Below, piece after piece: positions 1 to 9,359 of a DNA stretch of 64,000 nt. The notes beneath the pieces are model-generated. The model was given only the letters and a program-made list of their open reading frames with translations. It was not told where the DNA came from and made no database searches. The first letter of the stretch is position 1. Each line of letters starts with the position of its first letter. The stretch comes from Oscillospiraceae bacterium. Lineage in GTDB: Bacteria; Bacillota; Clostridia; Oscillospirales; Acutalibacteraceae. The position numbers and the translations under genes are program-made. The DNA lies in contig SVOC01000008.1 in assembly GCA_015066625.1 (NCBI GenBank), positions 48,133-112,132 on the forward strand, read 5' to 3'.

Positions 1-269
1 GCATCGGGCTTCGTATGATAGCTGTCGATAATATCGCCGGTAATCACAATTATGTCGGGAGCAAAACTGCGGATTTTCTTTATCAGTCTGCCGCCGAAGC
101 TTTTGTTGTGAAGGTCGGAAATCTGCAGAATCCTGTAACCGTCAAAGCTTTGGGGCAGATTTTGGGGTGAAACCGTGTATTCTCCCACAGAAAGACTGTT
201 GTTACCCCAGAGAAGATACACGGAAGCAAATATTATGAAAACCGCAGCAATCAGAATAAATTTTTTCAT
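1..269 (-). CDS. Metallophosphoesterase, membrane-anchored, cut by the window start
   Basis: The N-terminal 89 or so residues are visible; the rest lies outside the window. The protein starts with a hydrophobic segment (residues 3-22) that should act as a signal anchor. It then shows two calcineurin-type metal-binding motifs, ISDLHNK (D-x-H) and ITGDIIDS (GDxxD). This resembles the YkuE-like phosphoesterases that act outside the membrane. The ATG at 269 has a GAGGA ribosome site a few bases upstream. The true substrate cannot be inferred. Confidence 0.8.
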   Translation of the reverse strand, partial: MKKFILIAAVFIIFASVYLLWGNNSLSVGEYTVSPQNLPQSFDGYRILQISDLHNKSFGGRLIKKIRSFAPDIIVITGDIIDSYHTKPD

Positions 270-284
270 ATAATTTCCTCATAA

Positions 285-323
285 AGATAAAAGACGGAGA
301 ACGTATACCGTTCTCCGTCTTTT
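285..323 (-). terminator. Rho-independent terminator of the WG-repeat gene
   Basis: A perfect 13-bp inverted repeat (arms 291-303 and 309-321, core GACGGAGAACG) lies downstream of the minus-strand gene ending at 456. A T-rich stretch follows it on the minus strand. Confidence 0.7.
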
Positions 324-455
324 ATCGGATGGCTCTGACATTGTTGCTCACAAATGCAGATATGTGATATCAATACCACACTTCAACAGTATAAACCATA
401 TTTTTCTTTAAGTCAACAAAAAAACGAAATAAATTATTAAGAAATCATTAAGATT

Positions 456-1745
456 TTAGACATTTGCCGTTGTGTTTGACAGAGTTTGGGATGAATTTGC
501 GGTTGTTGCCGCTGTTGAGGGTGCGATAGTCACGGGCTCTTTGTATTCAACAAGGAAATCCGCGCTTACCCAGCCTGAAAATGAGTTGTATTTTGCATAA
601 GCCCAGCCCGTTACGGATTTTGTGACCGTAATCACGGTGCCGTTGGGAATCTTTGCGACAACAGAAGAATTGGGGTCTGCGGCAGACCTCATATTAAGCA
701 CGCTGCCCGATGTTTTAATCATATATGTACCCTTTGCAAGTGCAGGCTCATTCGAGATGTTTGTTGCCGCAGTTGAGGGCGCGGTGGTGTGTGCGGCAAG
801 AAGCTTTTCATCAAGGGTCAGTATGCCCCACACACCGTTTTTGCAGGCTATGTATGAACCGTTTTCACCCGGAAGAATGGCGTCAAACTCAAAATTCACG
901 ACAGTTTCGGCTTTCTTGTTGATAACTCCGAATTTACCGCCCTTGCATACGGGTGCAAGACCGCCTCTGAAACTGAACGAGCAGTCCCTGCCCGTTGCAT
1001 CAGCCGCAGCGCAGGATTCAAAATCAAAGGGAATAACCGTAACGCCGCCTTCGTTTATGTAGCCCCATTTGCCGTCCTTTTTAACCGCCGCCATGCCGTC
1101 GGAAAAATCAGCCGCATTTTCGTAAAGCAAGGCGATTTCAAGACGCAGATTCCGTCCGATATAACCGTATTTTGCACCGTCTTTGAGTGAATTTGCAACG
1201 GGATAAAGACCGTTTTCAAGCTTCAGTTCACTTGTTTTTACTTCACCTGCATAGCCTGCACCGTCGGTCCAGGCAAGATGCTTCGCCGTTTCGTTCCAGC
1301 AGGGGATACGCTCGGGAGTCTGCAAGCCGTGATACTGCCTTGAAGTAACCGTTCCCGTTTCAACATCCGCAAGCAGAAGGTATTCCGAACGGGGGCTTTC
1401 AACAATGTAGCGGTAATTACGCCATACATCGCTGCATACGGAAAAGCTGTTGTGCTCTGCATTTTCGGTAACCTTGCCGCCAAAGGTCATCAGTCCCTTT
1501 TTGCCTGTCTGTCCGTCGGTAAAAACCGCCATCGCTTCGTTAAGGCTTTTTACCTCGGTGATATTCTCAAGCCCTTTGGTTTCAAAGGTGTAATTTTTGT
1601 TTTCTTCGGGCTTATCGTCTTTATTCATCAGTTTATCCGCAATAAGAAAGCCTGCCGCAACAATAACAGCCGTCACAACAACGCATACTGCGGCAACCAG
1701 TGCCTTGGGCACTCTTTTTCTCTTTTTGAATTTGATGTTTTTCAT
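456..1745 (-). CDS. Membrane-anchored WG-repeat protein with C-terminal bacterial SH3 domain
   Basis: About 429 residues. A basic N-terminus is followed by one membrane segment (about residues 15-37), so the bulk is probably outside the cell. The middle carries WG (KWG) repeats, for example DGKWGYINEGG, GGKFGVINKKAE and NGVWGILTLDEK. The C-terminal part (about 340-395) is a bacterial SH3 domain with the typical LNMRSAADPNSSVVAKIPNG start and a GWVSADFL end, a fold that usually binds cell wall. The tail is Thr/Ser rich. The ATG at 1745 is preferred over an in-frame TTG at 1751 because AAGGGG lies 9 bases upstream of the ATG. Function beyond wall binding is unknown. Confidence 0.8.
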   Translation of the reverse strand: MKNIKFKKRKRVPKALVAAVCVVVTAVIVAAGFLIADKLMNKDDKPEENKNYTFETKGLENITEVKSLNEAMAVFTDGQTGKKGLMTFGGKVTENAEHNSFSVCSDVWRNYRYIVESPRSEYLLLADVETGTVTSRQYHGLQTPERIPCWNETAKHLAWTDGAGYAGEVKTSELKLENGLYPVANSLKDGAKYGYIGRNLRLEIALLYENAADFSDGMAAVKKDGKWGYINEGGVTVIPFDFESCAAADATGRDCSFSFRGGLAPVCKGGKFGVINKKAETVVNFEFDAILPGENGSYIACKNGVWGILTLDEKLLAAHTTAPSTAATNISNEPALAKGTYMIKTSGSVLNMRSAADPNSSVVAKIPNGTVITVTKSVTGWAYAKYNSFSGWVSADFLVEYKEPVTIAPSTAATTANSSQTLSNTTANV

Positions 1746-1779
1746 CCGCAAACACCCCTTGAATTAACTTTGTGTTTTG

Positions 1780-1808
1780 AGTATACCACAAAATTCCTTA
1801 GGTATCAA
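1780..1808 (-). promoter_or_regulatory. Sigma-A promoter for the WG-repeat gene
   Basis: On the minus strand TTGATA and TATACT are separated by 17 bases, about 35 bases upstream of the ATG at 1745. Confidence 0.65.
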
Positions 1809-1861
1809 TTACAAAAGTGTGACAATAGTGTAACAAATTTGTATTTTATTATAAATTTCTC

Positions 1862-1890
1862 TTGTATTTCGGATAAAAAGTAATTATAAT
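1862..1890 (+). promoter_or_regulatory. Sigma-A promoter for the YbaK-type gene
   Basis: TTGTAT and TATAAT are separated by 17 bases. The predicted start of transcription is near 1897, ahead of the ATG at 1948. Confidence 0.6.
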
Positions 1891-1947
1891 ATCTTTATAA
1901 TAGGGTAGTAGTGTATACTTGTGCCCAAAAAGAAAGGTCGTGAAAGA

Positions 1948-2421
1948 ATGTCGGTTGAATCCGTGCGTGAACATCTCCGCGGCTTCGGTCTGGAGGGCAG
2001 GGTAGCCGAATTCTCGGAATCCTCGGCAACGGTTGAGCTTGCGGCGGCGGTTGTGGGAGTTATTCCTGCAAGAATCGCAAAAACGCTGTCATTCAAAACA
2101 CCCGAAGGCTCGGCTTTTCTGATTGTTATGGCAGGGGATGCAAAAATCGACAACCGCAAGTTCAAGGATAAATTCGGCTTCAAAGCAAAAATGCTGACTC
2201 CCGACGAAGCCGTTGAGCTTGTAGGCCACGCGGTAGGCGGCGTTTGTCCCTTTGCAATCAAAGAAAACGTTGATGTTTACCTTGACTGCTCAATGCAGAG
2301 GTTTTCATCGGTTTTCCCCGCAGCAGGCAGTGCGAGCAGTGCGGTTGAGCTGAGCTGTGACGAGCTTTTCACCGCTTCAAAAGCAAAGGAATGGGTTGAC
2401 ACCTGCAAATTACCCGAATAA
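1948..2421 (+). CDS. YbaK/EbsC-family aminoacyl-tRNA deacylase
   Basis: 157 residues, the normal length of this family. YbaK-type proteins hydrolyse mischarged tRNAs such as Cys-tRNA(Pro). Family features are the ARIAKTLSFKT strand with the conserved lysine, the GDAKIDNRKFKD loop, and the GHAVGGVCPFAIK loop that forms the active-site edge. The ATG at 1948 was chosen because AAAGG lies about 10 bases upstream; an upstream GTG at 1921 would add nine Lys/Arg-rich residues. It stands alone between its own promoter and the next promoter. A second family member is encoded at 34811-35287. Confidence 0.85.
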   Translation: MSVESVREHLRGFGLEGRVAEFSESSATVELAAAVVGVIPARIAKTLSFKTPEGSAFLIVMAGDAKIDNRKFKDKFGFKAKMLTPDEAVELVGHAVGGVCPFAIKENVDVYLDCSMQRFSSVFPAAGSASSAVELSCDELFTASKAKEWVDTCKLPE

Positions 2422-2470
2422 AAGTTACTTTTCCGTCACATTTTTTTAAAAATTAATTTCCCCGATGGGC

Positions 2471-2496
2471 TATAATTATAATGATGCAATGCATCA
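2471..2496 (+). promoter_or_regulatory. -10 element followed by a perfect operator-like palindrome
   Basis: A TATAAT at 2471-2476 is followed by the 15-base perfect inverted repeat TGATGCA-A-TGCATCA (2482-2496), just ahead of the AGGAGG of the sugar kinase. A repressor bound here would block initiation. No good -35 box is visible, so the promoter itself is weak or activator dependent. Confidence 0.5.
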
Positions 2497-2514
2497 GGGT
2501 TTCAGGAGGAAGAA

Positions 2515-4113
2515 ATGGGCAAAAAATATGTTATCGCTTACGATATCGGAACCACCGGCGTCAAAACCTGCCTTTTCGAGATTGAAAATGAGATTAAGCT
2601 GATTGCGGCGGCAATGGAAGGCTATAATCTTTATATTCTGCCGGGCGGCGGTGCAGAGCAGGACCCCGACGAATGGTGGCAGGCAATCTGCAACACAACA
2701 AAAACAGTGTTCTCAAAATGCGATATACTTCCCGAACAGATTGAAGGTATCTCCTTCTGCTCACAGATGCAGGGACTTGTTCTTGTTGACAAGGACCTCA
2801 GACCTGTTCACAGAGCATTCAGCTATATGGACCAGCGTGCAAAGAAACAGATTAAGGACGGCATTGCATACGGCATAAAGATTGCAGGTGCAAACATATT
2901 CAAGCTTATTCCTTCTCTGATTATCACGGGTGCTGTTTCCGCCAGCGTAAAGGACCCCGTATGGAAATACAACTGGGTCAAAGAAAATGAGCCCGAAAAC
3001 TTCAAGCGTGTTTACAAGTGGCTTGACGTCAAGGAATACATAATCTGCCGTATGACCGACAGATGTGTTATGACAAGAGACTCCGCCTTCGGCACTCTTC
3101 TCTACGATATCCGCAAGGGCAAGGAAGGTTTCAGCAAAACCATATGCAAGCTTCTGGGTGTTGATATCAACCATATGCCCGAAATTGTTGAATCAACGGA
3201 TTGGGTCGGCGGTCTTACAGAGAAAGCGGCGGCTGAGCTCGGACTTAAACCCGGCACCGCAGTATTCGGCGGCGGCGGCGACGCATCGCTTATCGGCGTG
3301 GGTGCAGGCAGTGTTGAGCTTGGTGAAACCCATGTTTATAACGGCACATCAGGCTGGGTTTCAACCGTTGTTGACAAAAGCATTGTTGACGCATCCGCAA
3401 TGATTGCCGCAATCATCGGCGCACAGAAGGACAGCTTCAACTACTTTGCAGAGCTTGAAACCGCAGGCAAGTGCCTGGAGTGGGTAAAAGACCACCTTGC
3501 ACTTGACGAAATCGGTATTTTTCTTGATAAAACCGACGTTGTTCAGTCGAAAGAAACCGTATACACAAGCCTTTACGACTACCTTTCAAAGGTTGTTAAC
3601 GAAATCCCCGCAGGCAGTCAGGGTGTTATATTCACCCCCTGGCTTCACGGCAACCGCTGTCCCTTTGAGGACCCCAATGCAAGAGGAATGTTCTTCAACA
3701 TCAGCCTTGATGTAGGTAAGACGGAGCTTATCCGTTCTGTGCTTGAAGGTGTGTGTATGCACATGAGATGGTTCCTTGAAACTCAGGATAAGAAAATCAA
3801 GACCTCAAAAGTTATCCGCTTTGTAGGCGGCGGCGCACTTTCCGACGTAACCTGCCAGATTCTTGCGGATATTACGGACAGAACCGTTGAAACCGTTGAC
3901 AGCCCTCAGAATGTAGGTGCTGTGGGTGCGGCGGTTATTATGGCGGTAGGCCTCGGCGTTATTGATGATGTTTCACACGCAAAACGACTTATCCCCGTAA
4001 AGAAAACCTTTATTCCCAACCCCAAAAACAAAGAGGTTTATGACCGCAACTATGAGGTCTACAAAACTCTTTATAAAAATAATAAAAACGCTTTCAAGGC
4101 TCTTAACGGCTGA
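2515..4113 (+). CDS. FGGY-family carbohydrate kinase
   Basis: 532 residues. FGGY kinases phosphorylate sugars or polyols (xylulose, glycerol, gluconate and others) with ATP in the cytoplasm. The N-terminal phosphate-binding motif DIGTTGVK is at residues 10-17. The catalytic Asp lies in GGGGDASLIGVGAG (D256). The C-terminal signature FVGGGALSDVTCQILAD is present. Sequence order resembles xylulokinase, but the insert at residues 120-150 is unusual and the substrate cannot be assigned. The ATG follows AGGAGG with ideal spacing. There is no sugar transporter or isomerase next to it. The gene is probably the first of a run that continues into the lipoprotein gene and mreB. Confidence 0.85.
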   Translation: MGKKYVIAYDIGTTGVKTCLFEIENEIKLIAAAMEGYNLYILPGGGAEQDPDEWWQAICNTTKTVFSKCDILPEQIEGISFCSQMQGLVLVDKDLRPVHRAFSYMDQRAKKQIKDGIAYGIKIAGANIFKLIPSLIITGAVSASVKDPVWKYNWVKENEPENFKRVYKWLDVKEYIICRMTDRCVMTRDSAFGTLLYDIRKGKEGFSKTICKLLGVDINHMPEIVESTDWVGGLTEKAAAELGLKPGTAVFGGGGDASLIGVGAGSVELGETHVYNGTSGWVSTVVDKSIVDASAMIAAIIGAQKDSFNYFAELETAGKCLEWVKDHLALDEIGIFLDKTDVVQSKETVYTSLYDYLSKVVNEIPAGSQGVIFTPWLHGNRCPFEDPNARGMFFNISLDVGKTELIRSVLEGVCMHMRWFLETQDKKIKTSKVIRFVGGGALSDVTCQILADITDRTVETVDSPQNVGAVGAAVIMAVGLGVIDDVSHAKRLIPVKKTFIPNPKNKEVYDRNYEVYKTLYKNNKNAFKALNG

Positions 4114-4142
4114 GAAGCAAACCAAAGAAAGGACCAAAACCT

Positions 4143-4856
4143 ATGAAAAAATATTTTGCACTGATTATTACGGCAATAATCGTTCTTACCTGCTTCACAG
4201 CCTGTAAGCCCAAAATCAAGGGCGGCGGAATCGTCTCCGATGCCGCAAGCAACAATTATGCCGCAGTTACCAAAGAAGACGGCGGTATCGTAAGAGATGA
4301 TGCAGGCAACCTTGTTGTTCTTGTTACCGATGCAAACGGCAGAAATGTCAAGGACGACAGCGGCGAATACGAAACAAAGGCAGTTGCTATTGAACACGCA
4401 CTTGTTATCGGCAACAGAATCGAATGCCCCAAATATTCACTTGTTATCCCCAACGGCTGGTCAGACAAAACAAGCTTTGCAGACCTTATCATCAGCCGTG
4501 ACGGAACAAAGGATATTGTCAAGATTTCATCAACAGAAGAAAAAACTCCCGATGAGCTTACAAACGAAAAAATAAAGGCTCTCAACAACATCAAATCACT
4601 TTATCCCGGTTCGGAATCCGGTGCCCGGGAAGTAAGCATCAGAGATGATATAAAAGGCGAGTTCTCATATGTATATGTTGCAGATACCGGTGCAAGAGAT
4701 GAAAACCTCAATATTCTCAGCTCTTATGTAGGTTTCATCATTTTCAGAAACGGAGCAACTGTTTACTCCTGTATGATTACATCAGACAGAGATATGTCGG
4801 CTCATATTGATGAAATTGTTGAAATCCTCGGCACAATGGACTTTATCGGCGAATAA
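4143..4856 (+). CDS. Lipoprotein of unknown function
   Basis: 237 residues with a type II signal peptide: MKK, a hydrophobic core, and a lipobox ending FTAC (Cys near residue 20), so it should be anchored to the outer face of the membrane. The mature part opens with a Gly/Asp-rich segment (about 22-75). A globular C-terminal domain of about 150 residues follows, containing YSLVIPNGWSDK and a repeated beta pattern. I do not recognise the domain. It lies 29 bases behind the sugar kinase and 21 bases before mreB, so it is probably co-transcribed with the cell-shape genes. Confidence 0.75.
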   Translation: MKKYFALIITAIIVLTCFTACKPKIKGGGIVSDAASNNYAAVTKEDGGIVRDDAGNLVVLVTDANGRNVKDDSGEYETKAVAIEHALVIGNRIECPKYSLVIPNGWSDKTSFADLIISRDGTKDIVKISSTEEKTPDELTNEKIKALNNIKSLYPGSESGAREVSIRDDIKGEFSYVYVADTGARDENLNILSSYVGFIIFRNGATVYSCMITSDRDMSAHIDEIVEILGTMDFIGE

Positions 4857-4877
4857 TTATTAAAGGAGAGAATTAAA

Positions 4878-5894
4878 ATGCTGTTTACACAAGATATCGG
4901 TATAGATCTGGGTACCGCCAATACCCTGGTTTTTGTTAAGGGCAAGGGTATTGTTATCAGAGAGCCTTCGGTTGTTGCCGTTGACCAGAAAAGCAACCCT
5001 CCCAGAGTTGTTGCGGTCGGTATGGAAGCAAAGGAAATGATAGGCAGAACTCCCGGCTCAATCACTGCCGTACGTCCTCTTAAAGACGGCGTTATTGCAG
5101 ACTTTGAAATCACAGCGGAAATGATTGCCGCTTTCATCAAGAGAACAACAAAAAGGACTCCTTTCTCAAGAATCAGAGTTCTTATCTGCATCCCTTCAGG
5201 TGTTACCGAGGTTGAAAGAAAGGCTGTTTACGATGCTGCAAAGAGTGCAGGTGCAAAGTATGTAAGCCTTATCGAAGAGCCTATGGCTGCTGCTATCGGT
5301 TCAGGTCTTCCCGTAAGCGAAGCAACAGGCAGCATGGTTGTTGATATCGGCGGCGGTACCGCAGAGGTTGCGGTTATTTCTCTGGGTGACGTTGTTACCG
5401 CAAACTCCGCAAGAGTTGCAGGCGATAACTTCGACGAAGCCATTATCTCCTATATCAAGAAAAAATATAACCTGCTTATCGGTGAAAGAACCGCAGAAGA
5501 TATCAAAATCAAAATCGGCTCAGCTTATCCTTATGAAGGTGAAGGCACAATCAACATCAAGGGCAGAAACCTTATGGACGGTCTTCCCAAGAATGTTGAC
5601 GTTACAAGCGAAGAAATCCGTGAAGCACTTGCAGACCCCGTTTCACAGATTGTTGATGCCGTTAAGTCAACCCTTGAAAAGACTCCTCCCGAGCTTGCCG
5701 CAGATATCATTGACCACGGCATTATGCTCACCGGCGGCGGTGCTCTTCTCAGAGGTCTTGATAAGCTTATTTCCGCCGAAACAAAAATTCCCGTTATCAT
5801 TGCACAGAATCCTCTCGACTGCGTTGCAGACGGAACAGGTCTTTGCCTTGAAAACGATTCTCTCAGCATAACAAGCAATAAGAAATATATCTGA
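4878..5894 (+). CDS. mreB: Rod-shape actin MreB
   Basis: 338 residues, standard for MreB. It is the bacterial actin that forms membrane-associated filaments guiding side-wall peptidoglycan synthesis. Visible actin-fold motifs are phosphate 1 ([11 protein letters not shown], 6-16), phosphate 2 ([13 protein letters not shown]), and the adenosine motif ([13 protein letters not shown]). The glutamate of EEPMAAAIG is also present. The N-terminus MLFTQDIG resembles Mbl/MreB of Firmicutes. It heads the mreB-mreC-mreD-PBP2 series, with mreC starting 18 bases after its stop. Confidence 0.96.
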   Translation: MLFTQDIGIDLGTANTLVFVKGKGIVIREPSVVAVDQKSNPPRVVAVGMEAKEMIGRTPGSITAVRPLKDGVIADFEITAEMIAAFIKRTTKRTPFSRIRVLICIPSGVTEVERKAVYDAAKSAGAKYVSLIEEPMAAAIGSGLPVSEATGSMVVDIGGGTAEVAVISLGDVVTANSARVAGDNFDEAIISYIKKKYNLLIGERTAEDIKIKIGSAYPYEGEGTINIKGRNLMDGLPKNVDVTSEEIREALADPVSQIVDAVKSTLEKTPPELAADIIDHGIMLTGGGALLRGLDKLISAETKIPVIIAQNPLDCVADGTGLCLENDSLSITSNKKYI

Positions 5895-5912
5895 TTTAAA
5901 GGAGATTAACCG

Positions 5913-6755
5913 ATGATCCGCTTCCTGAAAAGCTCTGCATTCAAAATGTTTGCAATCATAGCCGCCGCTTTGCTGGCAGGCTCTGTGTTTGCCGTTGCTT
6001 CAAGAAGCGGTTCATCGCCTCTGACAAGCGTTATCAGCGTGGTTTTCGGCCCTCTTTCAAGGCTTTCGTCCTATGTTGCGGCTGAATTTGCAGATATCCC
6101 CATTTCCTTCAAATCCTCATCGGAGCTTCTTGAAGAGAATGAAGAGCTCCGGAAAAAAATTGATAATCTCACCGATCAGCTTGTTGATTACGAACAGCTC
6201 AGGCATAAAAACGAGTTTTATCAGCAGTTCCTCGAAATAAGGGAGGAACATTCGGATTATACCTTTGCGGAAGCGGCAATCATCGGCAGAGATGCGGCGG
6301 ATAATATGGGCTCATTTACTCTGAACAAAGGCTCTGCCCACGGCATCAAGGTAAACGACCCTGTTATCTACGGCAAATACCTTGTGGGTGTTGTAGCTTC
6401 CGTAACTCCCACACAGTGCACGGTAAATACAATCCTGAATCCCAAGGTAAATGTCAGTGCGTATGAAGTGCGTACAAGAGATCTGGGATATGTTACCTCA
6501 ACGGTTGCCCTTGCTCAGGAGGGCCACTGCCATATGCCCGGCCTTTCATCCTCAACTGCTGTTACGGCAGGCGGTATTGTCTGCACCTCGGGCGTAGGCG
6601 GAATCTTCCCCCGTGACCTTATAATCGGTAACATAGTTGATGTTGTTGACGGCACCGTTGATATTTCTGCCAGTGCAATCATTGAGCCCGGTATGGATTT
6701 TGCCGAAATCACAGACGTTTTTATCATCACATCCTTTGACGGACAGAATCAATGA
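5913..6755 (+). CDS. mreC: Rod-shape-determining protein MreC
   Basis: 280 residues. MreC is a bitopic membrane protein linking MreB to the extracellular wall synthases. It shows a membrane segment at about residues 10-30 and a coiled coil around 70-105 (LLEENEELRKKIDNLTDQL). Two beta domains follow, with the family sequences KVNDPVIYGKYLVGVVASV and GGIVCTSGVGGIFPRDLIIG. Its stop overlaps the mreD start by four bases (ATGA), so the two are translationally coupled. Confidence 0.94.
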   Translation: MIRFLKSSAFKMFAIIAAALLAGSVFAVASRSGSSPLTSVISVVFGPLSRLSSYVAAEFADIPISFKSSSELLEENEELRKKIDNLTDQLVDYEQLRHKNEFYQQFLEIREEHSDYTFAEAAIIGRDAADNMGSFTLNKGSAHGIKVNDPVIYGKYLVGVVASVTPTQCTVNTILNPKVNVSAYEVRTRDLGYVTSTVALAQEGHCHMPGLSSSTAVTAGGIVCTSGVGGIFPRDLIIGNIVDVVDGTVDISASAIIEPGMDFAEITDVFIITSFDGQNQ

Positions 6756-7273
6756 CAATTGAAACACAGAATAAAAAGTTAATAATCCGCAGGATATGCC
6801 TTGCCCTGATTTTACTGCTGTTGTCCGTACTGCAAAACAGTAACGGTCTGTTCCCGCAGTTCTTCGGTGTCAGGGCTTTGTTGCTTATTCCCTGCGTTGT
6901 GTGCATTGCCATGTATGAGCGTGATGTGTGGGGGATGCTTTTCGGTCTGTTTGCGGGTGCACTGTGGGATGTTTTTGCATCCGGTGCAAGCTTCAATGCT
7001 CTGTTCCTGCTTGCCGTCGGCTTCGGGTGCGGCTCGCTGATTAACACGGTTATGCGAAGCAACATAGTCACCGCAACCCTGCTTTCCTTTATTTCATCAT
7101 TACTATATAATGTAATATACTGGATTTTCCATTTCGTTATCCCTCAGACGGACAGCACCGCATTTATGCTTTTGCGTTATTATCTGCCCTGCGTACTTTA
7201 CACAACTGTTTTAACTCCCATACTTTTCCTGATTGTAAGAGCAATCGAAAAGAAATTTACCGAAGAATATTAA
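6752..7273 (+). CDS. mreD: Rod-shape-determining protein MreD
   Basis: 173 residues, almost wholly hydrophobic, with five or six predicted membrane segments. The family-typical start (two short basic stretches, then FFGVRALLLIPCVVCIAMYE) and a Gly-rich FGLFAGALWDVF segment are present. MreD is a poorly conserved integral membrane partner of MreC and of the elongasome. The call rests on both this pattern and the position between mreC and the class B penicillin-binding protein. Confidence 0.9.
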   Translation: MTIETQNKKLIIRRICLALILLLLSVLQNSNGLFPQFFGVRALLLIPCVVCIAMYERDVWGMLFGLFAGALWDVFASGASFNALFLLAVGFGCGSLINTVMRSNIVTATLLSFISSLLYNVIYWIFHFVIPQTDSTAFMLLRYYLPCVLYTTVLTPILFLIVRAIEKKFTEEY

Positions 7274-7294
7274 TCACTAAAAGGAGGTCGGCAT

Positions 7295-9346
7295 ATGCAC
7301 GTTAAAATCACACCGAAAAGACGCATAATATCCGTTTGCATAATGCTTGCCTTTCTTGTATTCTTTGCTTTTGACCTTGTTAAGGTTCAGCTTATCGAGG
7401 GTGAGCAATATGATGCCGCAAGCTCATCCGTTTCTTCAAAAACCGCAACAATCTCTGCCGCCAGAGGCGAAATTGTTGACTGCTACGGCAAGCCCCTTGT
7501 CTATAACGACCAGGGTTATTCCATTATTTTTGACGCGGCATATTTCCCCACAACCAAAGAGCAGACAAGGCGCAACGAAATTATAATCAGCCTTATCCGT
7601 CTTTTTGAAAGCAACTCACTTGTATGGGAGGATAACCTTCCCCTTGTTATTGACTCAAACGGAAATATTTCATATAAGGAAGACAGCGAAAAACTTATTG
7701 AACAAATGAAGAGTCCCGATATGCTGGACCTTAATGAATACGCTACTGCGGAAAACTGTTTTCTTGAACTTGTGAACGATTATTCGCTTCAGGAATATTC
7801 CCGTGATGATGCACGAAAAATTGCCTCGGTCTGCTACGAAATGAGGCGTATCTATTTTAAAATCGGCACTCCCTATACCTTTGCACAGGATGTGCCCGAT
7901 GAAATTGTTGCAAAAATAAAAGAAAACAGCGACTTCTATAAGGGTGTTGACGTGCGTGTTGACCCCGTAAGAAAATATACAAACGGCACTCTTGCTCCCC
8001 ACATTCTGGGCAGAATCGGTGCCATTGATGCTGATGAATATAAAGAAAAGAAAAGCGAGGGCTATAAAATCACCGATTTTATCGGCAAAAGCGGTATTGA
8101 GCTTGCAATGGAAGAATATCTTAAAGGTATTGACGGCGAGGCAACCGTTTATACCGATGAAAACGGCAACAATACCACTGAAATAACAACTCCTCCCTCT
8201 CAGGGCAACACCGTTGTGCTTACCATTGATTCAGGTATGCAGGAGGTGGCCCAGAAGGGTCTTGAAAAAGCTCTGCTTGATTACGCAGGCAAAAAGGGCA
8301 ATATGGTTGAAAATGCAGGTGCGGTTGTTGTTCTTAACTGCAAGGACAGCGCCATTCTTGCCAGTGCATCCTATCCGACCTACGATATTTCAACCTACAG
8401 CGAAAATGCCGCCGCACTTAATACCGCCGCAGGCTCGCCCCTCTGGAACAGAGCACTGCTTTCAACCTATGCGACAGGCTCAACAATGAAACCCTCCGTT
8501 GCAATTGCCGCCCTCGAAGAAGGGCTTATTGACGAAGATTACACCGTTTATTGCAGTGGTATGTATAACTACCTGGGTCAGGAATTCAAATGCGAGCAGT
8601 CCCATATGACAAGATATGTTAACGTTGTCAATGCCATTGACGAATCCTGCAACACCTTCTTCTATGAAGTCGGTAAGAATATAGGCATCGAAAAGATGAA
8701 TGAATACCGTACCCTTTTCGGTCTGGGTGCAAAAACGGGCTGTGAGCTGGGCGAAGCATCCGGTGTTCTTGACAGCCCCGAATACCGTGCATCCCTTAAC
8801 CAGAAATGGCTTCCCGGTTACACCGTACAGTCTGCCATCGGTCAGGCAGGCAACCTTTTCTCTCCCATCCAGCTTGCAAACTACTGCGCAACCGTTGCAA
8901 ACGGCGGCACAAGATACAGAACCCACTTTGTAAAATCGGTTAAAAGCTACGATTACTCCGAAACCGTTTTTGAAAATGAGGCTGAAATCGTTGCGGAAAC
9001 CGGTGTTTCCGAAAAAACACTTGAAACCGTACGCCGAGGTATGCTCGAAGTAGGTACAACGGGCTACTGTTCATCATATTTTGCACATCTGCCCGTCAAA
9101 GTTGCCGCAAAAACAGGTACTTCTCAGGAAATACGTAAGCTTAACAACATTTCCGTTAAGATAAACAACGGTTTCCTTATTGCATTCGCACCCTATGAAA
9201 ATCCCGAAATTGCCGTTGCCGTTGTAGGCGAAGGTATGACCTCGGGCGCATTCCTTGCTCCCGTTGTTGCGGATATCGTTGAATATTACTACGGTCAAAG
9301 CGATACTCTTGATTCATATCAGCAGGAAAATGTGCTTATACCCTAA
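7295..9346 (+). CDS. mrdA: Penicillin-binding protein 2, elongasome transpeptidase
   Basis: 683 residues. A class B PBP that cross-links peptidoglycan during elongation. A single membrane anchor (about 9-28) is followed by a dimerisation/pedestal domain with RGEIVDCYGKPLVYN and RKYTNGTLAPHILGRIG. The transpeptidase domain has the nucleophile motif STMK (S396), the SCN motif (451-453) and KTG (606-608). The last mreCD-type neighbour fits the elongation-specific class. The start follows AAGGAGG. There is no rodA in the window. Confidence 0.94.
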   Translation: MHVKITPKRRIISVCIMLAFLVFFAFDLVKVQLIEGEQYDAASSSVSSKTATISAARGEIVDCYGKPLVYNDQGYSIIFDAAYFPTTKEQTRRNEIIISLIRLFESNSLVWEDNLPLVIDSNGNISYKEDSEKLIEQMKSPDMLDLNEYATAENCFLELVNDYSLQEYSRDDARKIASVCYEMRRIYFKIGTPYTFAQDVPDEIVAKIKENSDFYKGVDVRVDPVRKYTNGTLAPHILGRIGAIDADEYKEKKSEGYKITDFIGKSGIELAMEEYLKGIDGEATVYTDENGNNTTEITTPPSQGNTVVLTIDSGMQEVAQKGLEKALLDYAGKKGNMVENAGAVVVLNCKDSAILASASYPTYDISTYSENAAALNTAAGSPLWNRALLSTYATGSTMKPSVAIAALEEGLIDEDYTVYCSGMYNYLGQEFKCEQSHMTRYVNVVNAIDESCNTFFYEVGKNIGIEKMNEYRTLFGLGAKTGCELGEASGVLDSPEYRASLNQKWLPGYTVQSAIGQAGNLFSPIQLANYCATVANGGTRYRTHFVKSVKSYDYSETVFENEAEIVAETGVSEKTLETVRRGMLEVGTTGYCSSYFAHLPVKVAAKTGTSQEIRKLNNISVKINNGFLIAFAPYENPEIAVAVVGEGMTSGAFLAPVVADIVEYYYGQSDTLDSYQQENVLIP

Positions 9347-9359
9347 AAGGAGATTAACT

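Noticed and set aside
4618..4634. CCCGGGAA sequence considered as a Noc-binding site
   Set aside because: Too few matches to the 14-bp Bacillus consensus on either side of the centre.
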